Below are positions 46,400 to 56,046 of a stretch of DNA of 64,000 nucleotides, one piece after another (positions within the stretch are counted from its first letter, which is position 1; each line of letters starts with the position of its first letter). The notes beneath the pieces are model-generated. The model made no database searches. It was not told the origin of the DNA and was given only the letters and a program-made list of their open reading frames with translations. The position numbers and the translations under genes were made by a program. This DNA comes from Hypomyces perniciosus (Eukaryota; Ascomycota; Sordariomycetes; Hypocreales; Hypocreaceae): assembly GCA_008477525.1 (NCBI GenBank), contig SPDT01000013.1, positions 1,411,501 through 1,475,500 of the forward strand, given 5' to 3'.

Positions 46400-49029
46400 A
46401 AGAATAACTTAAGAGTATTAGAGAACTTGGGACTTAGGAATTTTAGAAAAGGAACCCTGCCCCTTTTACCTTTAAGCCTAGACCTGGTGCACTTAAAGAA
46501 AGAGCTCTTTAGGCCGCCCTGGCCGGATCTTTTACTGCTCCCAAGGCCTGGATTTAAGGACCCCCCCCCCTTTAAACAGGACAATACCCCCTGCCCCTGC
46601 AATAAAGCCCCCTTAAAATAAAATTAACCTAATAAATATCCCTAATAGCTTATTAAAGGAAAGCTTACTGGCCTATTTTATAGTAAAGGTTATTGATTTT
46701 AATAACTCTATAAATAATACCTTAAGGGAATCCTTTAAGGGAGATAAACCTTATAAGTCTAACCTATAAACAATAAACCCTGTTAAAACTACTGAAAGAA
46801 CTTTAGCCTAAGAATCTTCCAGGCTAATATAGGAAAAAAGGGAGAGTATTATAATATAGCCCTTTTACTAGCCTAGGAAGATGGCTTTAATATTATATTA
46901 ATCTAAAAGCTATAGACTTACTAAAACACTATATTGTTTAAAAGACAGATAAAATCTTACCCTGGCTTTTAAGCATTTAACTTATTTAATAACTAAAGGG
47001 AGACTAAACCCTTTATTTTTATATATATTAGAAAATCACTAAATCTACTATATTAATAACTTTTGCCTTTAAGACTAAAGAGTAACTGCGTTTACTAGGT
47101 AAAAGTCTGCGGCTATATTATTATTAACGTTTACTGTAAAGCTTCCTTTAATACTATAATAGAAACCTTTAAAAAGTAGGGTTAGCCCCTTTTAAATTTA
47201 ATTATTATAGGAGACTTTAATGCAATACACTAAATATAGCAGCTAGGCCAAGTTTTAGATACTGCAGGTAATAGACTAGCTAAGTGGGCAGATAAATATA
47301 ACCTAGCCCCTGCCTTTATAGATGCCTTTATAAGGGATTCCGGGAAGTATATTAACTTTATCTTCTTTAACTGCCCTGTATTAATAACTATTGTAAAAAA
47401 CTTAAATATAGGTTTAGACTATTATATAGTTATTATTACGCTTTTAAGCCCTGCCAGGCTAATAGCTGGCGCAGGAAAGAAATATATCCCTTTTAAAAGC
47501 CTATAAGAGTTTAGCCAGCTAATATATATATATGCCTGGCTTTTCCTAGAGGTAAATACAACTAACTTAATTAAAAAAGACCTAGACGCAGTAGTATAAA
47601 CACTCTAGAGACTCTTTGCAGACTATATATAGTTAGCAGGTAAAAAGAGATATTAGAATAGATATAGTGCCCTTTAGTAAAATAAAGACTGCTAGATAGC
47701 CTATTTAGCTTTTATTATAGCGCTTACTAGGATTAATAAATAAATTAAGGTAAGGAAAATACTGTATAATATAGTTAAATGCAAAAAATACAATTACTAG
47801 GATAAAGTTATAGCTAAAGCTAGCCTAGGTAAAGGCATTTAGCAGGTAGCTAAATAATGTAAAGCTATAGACTAGTTCTAACCCCCCCTTTTAATAGATA
47901 GCGATAGAAGTATTTTAAACCTTAAAAAGCAAGTAGCCTTCTTTAAGGAATACCTACTATAGCGAAAAAGAGTAAAAGAAGATATTAAAAACCTATAGGA
48001 ACCCTAGGTATTAAAGAACCTTTAAATACTGTAAAATAAAATAGTTATTAAGGAAAAGGCAAAAAAGGCTATAATTAAAGCAGGGAATACTATACCTAGC
48101 GCAGACAGTATATTAATTACCCTTTTACACTATATATAGCCTACTATTAAAGAGTTTATTATAAACCTCTTTAAAGGCTGTTTTAAGTTAAAGTATTACC
48201 CCCTCCCTTTTAGAAATATTAAAGTTACTATTATTCTTAAGCTTAATAAACTTAACTATATAGATTATAAAGCTTTTAAGCCTATTTTACTACTATCCTA
48301 TATAGGAAAAGGCTTAGAGAGACTGCTAGCTAAAAAAGTATCCCTTTTAGTATTTAAATATAAAATCCTTTTAAAGTAATACTTTAAGGCCCTCTTTAAA
48401 AAAGTAGCTATAGACCTAGTTGCCTGCTTAATTTATAATATTAAAGTTGCCTTAAGTAAAAGGGAGGTTATAACCCTTTTTACCTTTAATATCTTTAAGG
48501 CTTTTAATATTATTATAAAAAATAGATTAGTCCTATAGCTTAAATAATAAGGCTGGCCTGTCTAGTTTATAAAATAGGCAGAGTTTTTTATAAGTAATAG
48601 AACTGTATCTATCTATAAGGGAGATAGGATTAGCCTATTAGACCTTACCCTTAAGTGCAGTGCCTTATAAAAGTCCTTTATCTCCTTTATTATATTAATA
48701 CTATACTTTAGCCTAATCCTTTAACTTAAAGACTAATAGTCTTGCTTTAAATATATTAATAATATTGCTATATTTATTATAGGCAGGTTTACTTAAAAGA
48801 CAGCTACCTTTATATAGTAGGTGTTTAATAAAATACTAGAGTAAGGAATAGAGAATGCAGTATCTTTTAACTATATTAAAGCTAAACTACTGCACTTTTA
48901 CTATATAAAAGGCTAAATATATAAAGAAGGTATTATAATAGAGGGAAAACCAGTTTAACTTAAAAAGGATATCTAGTAGCTAAGGGTTTACTTTAACTTA
49001 AGGCTCTCTTTTAAAAAGTATATAGAGAC

Positions 49030-49034
49030 GCTTG
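49030..49034 (+). repeat. Target-site duplication of the gypsy element, left
   Basis: GCTTG directly before the LTR; repeated at 54455-54459 directly after the other LTR. Confidence 0.92.
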
Positions 49035-49260
49035 TGTAACGGGTGTAGCCTAACTGGAAAGCACGCAGTTAGGGCACCTCTGTATTGTCTATCTATAGCT
49101 GAAGGAAGGAAGCTCTATACTAGCTATGTATGCGTTATATAGTTGTGCGTATAGGGTTGTGGCCGAGGTGGTTTCCTAATTAGGTAAGCGGTCTAGTATT
49201 GGTCGTATTTCCGGATTCGGCGTAGTCGTGATTCCGGGAGACATGGCCTAGCCTGTGACA
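49035..49260 (-). repeat. 3' LTR (226 bp)
   Basis: Begins TGTAACGGGTGTAGCCTAAC and ends GCCTAGCCTGTGACA on the + strand; base for base the same as 54229-54454 as far as I can read. Confidence 0.95.
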
Positions 49261-49263
49261 TTA

Positions 49264-49276
49264 CCCCCCCTTCTTA
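49264..49276 (-). other. Polypurine tract
   Basis: On the element's coding strand it reads AAGAAGGGGGGGT, three bases before the 3' LTR; it primes plus-strand DNA synthesis. Confidence 0.75.
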
Positions 49277-52200
49277 CGGTGGCTCTCTCCTTGGGCGCCG
49301 TTGCTTCGCTGGCGCATAGCTGTTAAGTGGCCCGTCGTTAGATTCGATTGGGCCATATTTAGATATATAGTCGTCGAGGGCTGCTGTGTCTTCAAGTACG
49401 TGTATCGGTTCCCAGGTTGGCTCTATATATCCTTTCCACTGTATTAATGCTTCGCGGAAAGAGCCGCGACCTCGCCGCTTAGTCCTCGCGCAGAGGACCT
49501 CTTCAACTTCCCATTCATCCTCGCCATCCACTCGTATCGGTGGTGGTTGGGGGTCGTCTGAAATCTGGCCCGGAAGGGGGTCATCGGCCGCTCTTCTTAG
49601 CAGGTCAACGTGAAATCGCGGGTATATACCAGTTGGTACGCCCAGTTCCACTACATGAGGGCTAATGACCTTTGTTACTGTATACTTATGATGTAGGGCA
49701 TCAAGCTTCTTGGAAGGCCGGGGAGTATTGTAGTTGCCGAGGTGTAGCCAGACTTTATCTCCCACCTCATATCTCTCAGAGGGGCCTCGCCGCTGGTTCG
49801 CGGAGTCCTCGTAGCGTTGTTGCGTAGCGGCAAGTGCTGCTTGGGCAAAGGCGGTTACTCCTTCTAGTCTCTCAACTATTTCTTTTGCGGCCTTCTCCTC
49901 CGGGTCCTTTAATCCAATAGCTTCGTTTTCTTTCGTATATAGCTGGAGGGGTTCCACATGGTAGCCGTGCTCAAGGAAAAAGGGGCTCATTTGGATAGCC
50001 GTGTGTTCGCGGTTATTTAAAGCTAGTTGCGCTGCCGGGAGGAGGTCTCCCCAATCGCTCTGGGAGTAGTCTATATATGCTCTAAGGTATGCTTGGATCT
50101 CTTGGTTGCTCCTCTCTGGTCCGCCGTCAGTCTGTGGGTGATACGCCGTGCTTAGGCGTTGCTGGGTTCCTGCTAGTTTACAGAAAGCTCTCCAGAAGCG
50201 GCTGGTCCAATTAGATCCTCGGTCGCTGACTATAGACCGGGGCATCCCGTGGAACCGATAGTGGCATTGGAGGAACCTCTTTGCACATGCTTCTGCCTCC
50301 ATACTCTCCATTACCTCGAGGGTAATATTCTTAGTAAGCCGGTCGATAATAACCCAAAGGTATCGTGCCTGTGTTGGTCCTGTGGGTGGTAGGTCGACTA
50401 TGAAGTCCATAGCTAGGTCGCTGCGGATGCGCTGGGGAATAGGTAGTGGTTTGAGGAGTCCTCGCTTATAGCTTCTCCATACCTTTCCTCTTCCGCATAT
50501 ACTGCAGTTGCGGAGGAATTGTCGGACTGTACTGCTAATTCCTGGCCAAAAAAACCTGCGGGAAATAATAGCTAGGGTTCCGTCACGACCTGGGTGGCCC
50601 GAGACTGCGGCGTCGTGTTCTGCTTGCACAATGCGAGTGCGCAGCGTTTCGCCTTCTTCTTCGGTTGTAGCCGGTACCCAGATACGGTCTCGGAACGTTA
50701 ATCTCTGTTCCTCGTCGATTGTACATTCCGATATCTGTACCTTAAGTTGGAGGTCTGCGGGGAGGGAGCGCTCTTCCTTCCTAACTGCAGCGTATACCCG
50801 TCGATATACCGGGTCCTTCTGAATCGTCAGGTTCCACAGGTCCTGTAGTTCCTCGTTTCCGTCGAATACGCGCATTAAGGGGAGATCAGTATCGCTGTCC
50901 TCGAATCTCCGTATCGCTGGTGCGGCTGGGATAAGTTGTATATAGCGGCTTAGTTCGCGCTCGTCGCCTTCATTGAGTGGAAGGTCTTGTTCCCTGCGGC
51001 TTAACGCGTCGGGAGCGGCTGCCTCGCTGCCTGGCCTATATTGGATTGTAAAATCGAACTGGGAAAGGAACTCTGCCCAGCGCGTCTGTCGTTCAGAGAG
51101 TTTCCTGCGCGTCATGAAGAACTGCAAGTTCTTATGGTCTGAAATGACTGTAAAGGGGTCGCAGCTACGTAGCTCTGCTCTCCACTCTTCTAGACAGCGA
51201 ATTACTGCCAGCATTTCCTTGTCGTGGATGGGATAGTTGTATTCGGCGGGGCTTAGCTTCTGTGAGTGGTAAGCTATAGCGTGACGTTCTCCCTTCTTGT
51301 TCTCTTGCAGGAGGACTCCTCCTAGAGCGTATCCTGAACAGTCTGCTTCGACAAAGGTGCGTTTTGTAGGATCCCAAGCTTGTAGTATAGGGGCTTCGAT
51401 GAAGAGGCGTTTAAGCTCCTGGAAGGCTGCTTCTTCCATACCTTTCCACTGGAAGGGGGTCCCTTTCTTGGTCAGCCTCACAAGCGGGTGGGCTATCCGA
51501 GAGAACCCGGGGATGAATATCCGGTAGTAATTGGCAAAGCCAAGGAAGCTTCGGACTCCTGTTACTGTCGTAGGTGCCTGCCACTCGCTAATAGCTCGCT
51601 GCTTTTCGGGGTCGCAGGCAATTCCCTTGCCGGCATGTATAATAAACCCAAGGTATTTAATCTCTTTCTGTGCGAACGCGCACTTCCTAGGATCTAGGTG
51701 TAGCCCAGCATCAGCGAGGGCGCGTAAAACTCGCCGGACCTTCTTCATATGGTCCTTTCGTGACCCGTCGGTATAGATCAGGATATCGTCGAGGTATGCG
51801 GACGCGAAGTCGTCCAAAAAGGGGCGTAGTACCTGGTTGATATACCGTTGGAACGCTGCTGGTGCGCCGGTAAGTCCGAATGGAACTACCCGCCACTCAT
51901 ATAGGCCATAGCGTGTACGGAATGCAGTCTTGTGTTCTTCTCCTTTCGCGACCCTGATTTTATGGAACGCAGCTACTATATCTAGCTTCGTGAACCACTT
52001 CGCTTTCGTTAAGCTGTTAAGGGTTTCAGAAAAAAGGGGGAGGGGGTAGCGATCTCGCTGCGTTATTGCGTTTAAGGCGCGGTAGTCTACGCAGAAGCGA
52101 ATTCCTCCTCCAGGTTTCCGAACAAAGAGGACAGGGGCTGCGGCGGCTGAGCTGCTAGCTCGAATGAATCCCTTATCGAGTAAGTCGAGGAGGGTCTTCC

Positions 52201-52999
52201 GTAACACTAATAGTTCCTCGCGTGACATGCTGTAAAGGGGGCCCCAAGGGAGTTCCGGTTCTTTGCCGTGTTCATCGGCTTTCAGGGGAATCTGCAAATC
52301 GACTCCGGGGCGGCGTGGTGGAAGCTTAGTAGCTTCTTTTATAGAGAATAGCGAACAGAACTCTTTGTATAGTTCGGGGGGGATATATTCCCGGGGATCT
52401 ATAGGTTTCTCAGGCTGGAGTGCTTTTTCAATGTCGGATAAGCTGATAGCTCGGAGGAAGTACGCTTCCTTTTCGCTGTTCCTTTTAGTGCGGCGGTATT
52501 CTGCTTGCAATATCGAGGCTGGTATAAGCCGGGCTCTTCGTATGGCCTTAATATTCCCGGGCTCCTCCTCATCTGCGAATCGTAGCTGTAGGCCGGCTTT
52601 TCCGTGGCTAACTTCCTTCTTGGCTGCATTATATACTACCTGGTTAGCCTCAGCCCAAGGCTTACCGAGGATTAGGTCATGATCTAGTTTATCCACTATA
52701 TAGGCGTATTGACGTTCAATATAGCCGCATAGATCCAGGTAAATAACAGCGACACGGCTGGTTTCTACCTTCTCGTGGATCTCGGTAAACGTCCCAATCT
52801 TCCTTTTAGTGATCTTGATCTGCGGGAGGTGTAACTTCCGGGCAAGGGAGGAGTTTATAACAGCATAAAGGTCACAGCCAGTATCGAATAGTGCTGTAAT
52901 AGGTATATTCTCTATTCTGGCTTGTAACGTTGCTGATTCGCCGGTCATTCGCTCCTTGAACTCCTTCCATCCCTTCAGTTCTTCCTTTGTGGGCTCCAA
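49274..52999 (-). CDS. pol: Pol polyprotein: protease, RT, RNase H, integrase, chromodomain (about 1,240 aa)
   Basis: Domains occur in Ty3/gypsy order. An aspartic protease (ALFDTGCDLYAVIN, about residue 35) is followed by reverse transcriptase with VLFVRKPGGGIRFCVDYRAL and the catalytic YLDDILIYT. RNase H follows (TFVEADCSGYALGGVL). The integrase has an HHCC zinc finger (SGHPGRDG, then CSICGRGK) and a DDE core (DLAMDFIVDLP, IVSDRGSNWTS, the Glu in GGPERSNQEI). The C-terminal chromodomain reads WEVEEVLCARTKR, then ALIQWKGYIEPTWEP, and probably tethers integration to marked chromatin. The frame has no ATG near its start; the first listed codon is TTG. It lies in the -1 frame relative to gag and opens before gag's stop, so it is likely made by -1 frameshifting or reinitiation. 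No stops or frameshifts are seen. Confidence 0.95.
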   Translation of the reverse strand: MEPTKEELKGWKEFKERMTGESATLQARIENIPITALFDTGCDLYAVINSSLARKLHLPQIKITKRKIGTFTEIHEKVETSRVAVIYLDLCGYIERQYAYIVDKLDHDLILGKPWAEANQVVYNAAKKEVSHGKAGLQLRFADEEEPGNIKAIRRARLIPASILQAEYRRTKRNSEKEAYFLRAISLSDIEKALQPEKPIDPREYIPPELYKEFCSLFSIKEATKLPPRRPGVDLQIPLKADEHGKEPELPWGPLYSMSREELLVLRKTLLDLLDKGFIRASSSAAAAPVLFVRKPGGGIRFCVDYRALNAITQRDRYPLPLFSETLNSLTKAKWFTKLDIVAAFHKIRVAKGEEHKTAFRTRYGLYEWRVVPFGLTGAPAAFQRYINQVLRPFLDDFASAYLDDILIYTDGSRKDHMKKVRRVLRALADAGLHLDPRKCAFAQKEIKYLGFIIHAGKGIACDPEKQRAISEWQAPTTVTGVRSFLGFANYYRIFIPGFSRIAHPLVRLTKKGTPFQWKGMEEAAFQELKRLFIEAPILQAWDPTKRTFVEADCSGYALGGVLLQENKKGERHAIAYHSQKLSPAEYNYPIHDKEMLAVIRCLEEWRAELRSCDPFTVISDHKNLQFFMTRRKLSERQTRWAEFLSQFDFTIQYRPGSEAAAPDALSRREQDLPLNEGDERELSRYIQLIPAAPAIRRFEDSDTDLPLMRVFDGNEELQDLWNLTIQKDPVYRRVYAAVRKEERSLPADLQLKVQISECTIDEEQRLTFRDRIWVPATTEEEGETLRTRIVQAEHDAAVSGHPGRDGTLAIISRRFFWPGISSTVRQFLRNCSICGRGKVWRSYKRGLLKPLPIPQRIRSDLAMDFIVDLPPTGPTQARYLWVIIDRLTKNITLEVMESMEAEACAKRFLQCHYRFHGMPRSIVSDRGSNWTSRFWRAFCKLAGTQQRLSTAYHPQTDGGPERSNQEIQAYLRAYIDYSQSDWGDLLPAAQLALNNREHTAIQMSPFFLEHGYHVEPLQLYTKENEAIGLKDPEEKAAKEIVERLEGVTAFAQAALAATQQRYEDSANQRRGPSERYEVGDKVWLHLGNYNTPRPSKKLDALHHKYTVTKVISPHVVELGVPTGIYPRFHVDLLRRAADDPLPGQISDDPQPPPIRVDGEDEWEVEEVLCARTKRRGRGSFREALIQWKGYIEPTWEPIHVLEDTAALDDYISKYGPIESNDGPLNSYAPAKQRRPRREPP

Positions 53000-53019
53000 C
53001 GCCCGACTTTGCGTTGGAG

Positions 53020-54168
53020 CTAATCTTTTGACTCGTCGCTAGAGTTACTGTTTTCCTCGCCGTTGGTATGCTGGTTGTTATCATCAGACTCGCGGTCGGC
53101 GATCTGGACCTGATGCGCCCGGGCTCTGTGGCCTTTCTTGCAAAACCGGGCAATATGTCCCTCCTTCCCGCAACGGTAACATGTGGCCTCCCGGGCAGTG
53201 TCTGCCTCGCTCGGTAAGGAGCTGCGTCGGCGCTGGTTCTTCATGCGGTTCACGCCCCCCATCCGGGTATCGCCCTCCTCGTCGACTGCTCGTGTATAGT
53301 CCTTCGAAGTGCGATGTGGTTGGGGCTTATTATGTTTTTTCTGCCGGGAGTGGCCTATCGAGGCGGCTCCCGCGTTCCGTCGGTCTGGATCTAATCGTTC
53401 GACGCGGCTAGCGATATCCTGGACCTTAGCAAGCCATTCGCTATAGGTAAGCGGCAGGTCCACCGTTGCTAAGCGGAATCGTAGTTCTGGAGATAACGCT
53501 CCCTCGAGGAAGATGATCTTGGCTTGGTCAGCCCAGTCGTCGCCGCCTGCCTCAGAGAGCTTCTGTTCGAAGCGGGGAAGGAAAGATGAGAGCGAAGTCT
53601 TATCTCCTTGCTTGAGAGTGCGCAGCTCTTGCGCAGCTCGGTTCCGGAGTCCTTGATCCTTGTAGGTACGGTCCAGGTATCGCATAAATTCCGCTGGGTC
53701 GTAGTTCCTGTTGGTTCCTCCTGACGCATAGAAGGTAGCGACTACCTGCTTAGGTGTAGCGTCTAAGCAGGAGTTAATAAGGTACCACCGTTCTCTGTTG
53801 CTGTTATAGAACTCTTTGTCGAGTTCGAGCTTTTCGCGCATATCTTGCGCCCATGCGGCGTACTCCCTTCGCTTTCCCGAGAATTTAGATGGGTTGGGGA
53901 GTGGCTTCCTCTTGACCCTGGGAGCTTGTGTAAACTCTATCGTAGAGGTCGATGCAGGCTTCATGGTTGCGGCCTGCGCGGGTTCTTGCTCAGGTTGCGG
54001 AAGGAATGACATCTCGTCTTCCTGGCTATCTAGCCCCTGAGTCGCTGGTGCTATGGAGTCCAGCTTTCTCATCAGTGCAGCTATTTGTTCCTGTAAAGGT
54101 AGAACAGCTTGCTCGATCCGCGACTGTACGTCGTCGCCCTCGGAGGCTTGGTCTCCGAAATTCGCCAT
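53020..54168 (-). CDS. gag: Gag nucleocapsid protein (382 aa)
   Basis: Structural protein of the retrotransposon particle. It begins MANFGDQASEGDDVQSRIEQ 60 bases after the 5' LTR. Central retrotransposon-Gag region: FSGKRREYAAWAQDMREKL, then FLPRFEQKLSEAGG and WLAKVQDI. The zinc knuckle CYRCGKEGHIARFC (CCHC) lies near residue 335 and binds RNA. The C-terminus is acidic, serine- and asparagine-rich. TAG at 53020-53022 ends it, 20 bases before the first codon listed for pol. Confidence 0.94.
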   Translation of the reverse strand: MANFGDQASEGDDVQSRIEQAVLPLQEQIAALMRKLDSIAPATQGLDSQEDEMSFLPQPEQEPAQAATMKPASTSTIEFTQAPRVKRKPLPNPSKFSGKRREYAAWAQDMREKLELDKEFYNSNRERWYLINSCLDATPKQVVATFYASGGTNRNYDPAEFMRYLDRTYKDQGLRNRAAQELRTLKQGDKTSLSSFLPRFEQKLSEAGGDDWADQAKIIFLEGALSPELRFRLATVDLPLTYSEWLAKVQDIASRVERLDPDRRNAGAASIGHSRQKKHNKPQPHRTSKDYTRAVDEEGDTRMGGVNRMKNQRRRSSLPSEADTAREATCYRCGKEGHIARFCKKGHRARAHQVQIADRESDDNNQHTNGEENSNSSDESKD

Positions 54169-54217
54169 TTTCCTTCTGCAGTGAGAGTTCCGTTACTCAC
54201 TGGCTAGGTAGTAGCTG

Positions 54218-54228
54218 AGCTATAGATA
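54218..54228 (-). other. Candidate self-priming primer-binding site
   Basis: On the coding strand TATCTATAGCT follows the 5' LTR directly. It is the exact complement of AGCTATAGATA inside the LTR (54284-54294 on the + strand). This matches the Tf1-type arrangement, where the RNA's own 5' end primes synthesis. Whether transcription starts at that site is not visible. Confidence 0.55.
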
Positions 54229-54454
54229 TGTAACGGGTGTAGCCTAACTGGAAAGCACGCAGTTAGGGCACCTCTGTATTGTCTATCTATAGCTGAAGGA
54301 AGGAAGCTCTATACTAGCTATGTATGCGTTATATAGTTGTGCGTATAGGGTTGTGGCCGAGGTGGTTTCCTAATTAGGTAAGCGGTCTAGTATTGGTCGT
54401 ATTTCCGGATTCGGCGTAGTCGTGATTCCGGGAGACATGGCCTAGCCTGTGACA
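54229..54454 (-). repeat. 5' LTR (226 bp)
   Basis: Same sequence as 49035-49260. It contains the promoter for the element's RNA on the minus strand. Confidence 0.95.
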
Positions 54455-54459
54455 GCTTG
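54455..54459 (+). repeat. Target-site duplication of the gypsy element, right
   Basis: GCTTG, matching 49030-49034. Confidence 0.92.
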
Positions 54460-56046
54460 CAGGCAAAGTATATAAAGTCTTTAACTTTTTTAGGTTATTT
54501 AATAAGACTTAGAAAGGCTTACCCTTTAAGGCTATAGTATAAGCCGCGAAAGCCTATATTTTCTTTATTGCCCTATATAAGATAAAGGCATAGTAGCTAG
54601 GGTATAAATGATAATTATAAACTAACCTTAATAAGCAGGTAAATATAGGAGTATCTAGCCTAATAAATAAAATAAATAAAGCCTTTAAGGCTGCAGTAAA
54701 GGCAGTCCTCTTAGTCTAGAAAACTATAAGTATTCCTATCCTATATAGAGAGTTAAAGGTCCCTTTAGCCAGTATCGCCTTAGCCTAGGCCTAATTTAAG
54801 TATATAGCAAGATTTGCAGGACTAGATTAAGACCACTTAATTAATTAATGCATTAATAAAAAACTCCCTCCCTGGCTGCTATAAACCAGGCTTTAGCGCA
54901 CTACTGCCCTAGTTAGCAGGACTATTAAACTTATACTCTTCGCTAAAAAGTCCTTATATATTCTCCCTAGTCTTAACTTAAAAGGTATAGGTAAATTAAC
55001 TGCAGTAAGGAAATACCTAGAGATAATTAAGTCTCTCCCCCCCCATTTAATCTTAGCTTACTTTAATAGGTTTTAAATTAAAGGGAATATAGGCTAGGGA
55101 GTAATTATTTACTATAAAGCAAAAACAACTATAGACACCAGACGCCTTAATAACGCAGAGGTCTATAACGCAGAGGTATAGGCTGCCTTAAAGGCTATAG
55201 AGCTAGTAGCTAGGCATATAGAGGAAGACTGCATAATTTAAATAGCCTACCTTTTCCTAGATAACTTATCGGTAGTTAATAGGCTGTTTAGCAAGCCCCC
55301 CCTTTTTATACAAAAAGTGTATATACACTTCCAGAAACTAGCACAGAGTATCTCGCCTTACAGGACCTTTATTTTATAGGTTCCAGGATATAAGGACATT
55401 ATAGGCAACGAATAAGCCGACTATTTAGCTAAATAAGGCGCGGCCCTCCCCGCTGCGCTGCAGAACTAGGCTATAATTATATATATTAAAAGATAGATTA
55501 AAGAAGAAGTTGCAGAGGTAAAGGAATAAGACTAGCTTAGCAAGACCCTAGGGGGCTATAAATAATAGGGGCTTAGGGCCCTAGCTTCCCCCTTAAAACT
55601 TAAGCTCCTATACTTTATCCTCTATAGGCTCCTGGCAGAAAAATCGGGATATAGGGACTTCTAAGAATACTATAAACGCTTCGGGTATAATAGAGAGTCT
55701 GTCTATAAATGCAGCGAACTAAAGAGATAAGGCTACTTCGCGGAATGCAGAATAGTTAAGCCTTTCCTCCCAGATATCCCCCTAAGAGAGACCCCCCTCT
55801 CTTACCTACTTAGACCTACAGGAAGCAAGGCCTTCCAGAAACTAGTGGAGGAAGCGGACCTTTATGGCCCTCCCCTAGCGGAAATAGATTAACACTACCT
55901 AGATTGACCCTTTTTCCTTTGTAAATCGAAACTCAGCGAATAGCGGCGCAAGCCGCCGGCTCCTGACGTCCTGTTGCCCATAAGGGATTTGTGTAACTAG
56001 CTTACTTAGTGGACGTAAATAATAAAACAAACAAACAAACAAACAA
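54460..56046 (+). mobile_element. RIP-eroded Tad-like LINE, 3' portion
   Basis: Continuation of the LINE after the gypsy insertion. Read past stops, the + strand shows an RNase H domain at about 55080-55440 (GVIIYYKAKTTIDT, AALKAIELVARHIEED, VPGYKDIIGNE). A cysteine-bearing C-terminal region follows and the element ends in an (AAAC)n tail at 56024-56046. An RNase H after RT plus a short-repeat tail is typical of the I/Tad group. It is split from its 5' part by 5.4 kb. Confidence 0.83.

Larger units (their letters stand above)
44690..49034 (+). mobile_element. RIP-eroded Tad-like LINE, 5' portion
   Basis: The left part of a LINE whose right part resumes at 54460. It is AT-rich and littered with TAA/TAG. 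Read past the stops, the + strand shows family landmarks in order: zinc-knuckle-like Cys runs about 46160-46330; an endonuclease at about 47200-47440 (IIIGDFNAIH, then NRLAKWADKYNL and LDYYIVII); and a reverse transcriptase at about 48240-48700 (LLSYIGKGLERLLAKK, NIFKAFNIIIKN). The 5' boundary near 44690 is approximate. The pattern of TA-rich erosion is as expected from repeat-induced point mutation. It cannot encode functional protein. Confidence 0.85.
49035..54454 (-). mobile_element. Intact Ty3/gypsy chromodomain LTR retrotransposon, 5,420 bp
   Basis: Two 226-bp LTRs (49035-49260 and 54229-54454) starting TG and ending CA read as identical and are flanked by the 5-bp duplication GCTTG. The element lies on the minus strand: 5' LTR, primer-binding site at 54228, gag, pol, polypurine tract (about 49264-49276), 3' LTR. 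Both open frames are uninterrupted. It inserted into the LINE between the latter's reverse transcriptase and RNase H. In sharp contrast to the LINE it shows no AT erosion, so it arrived after RIP acted on its host repeat. Confidence 0.97.

Noticed and set aside
46336..46621. Overlapping frames on both strands around the C-rich tract
   Set aside because: They lie inside the decayed LINE and arise from low-complexity and tandem-repeat sequence.
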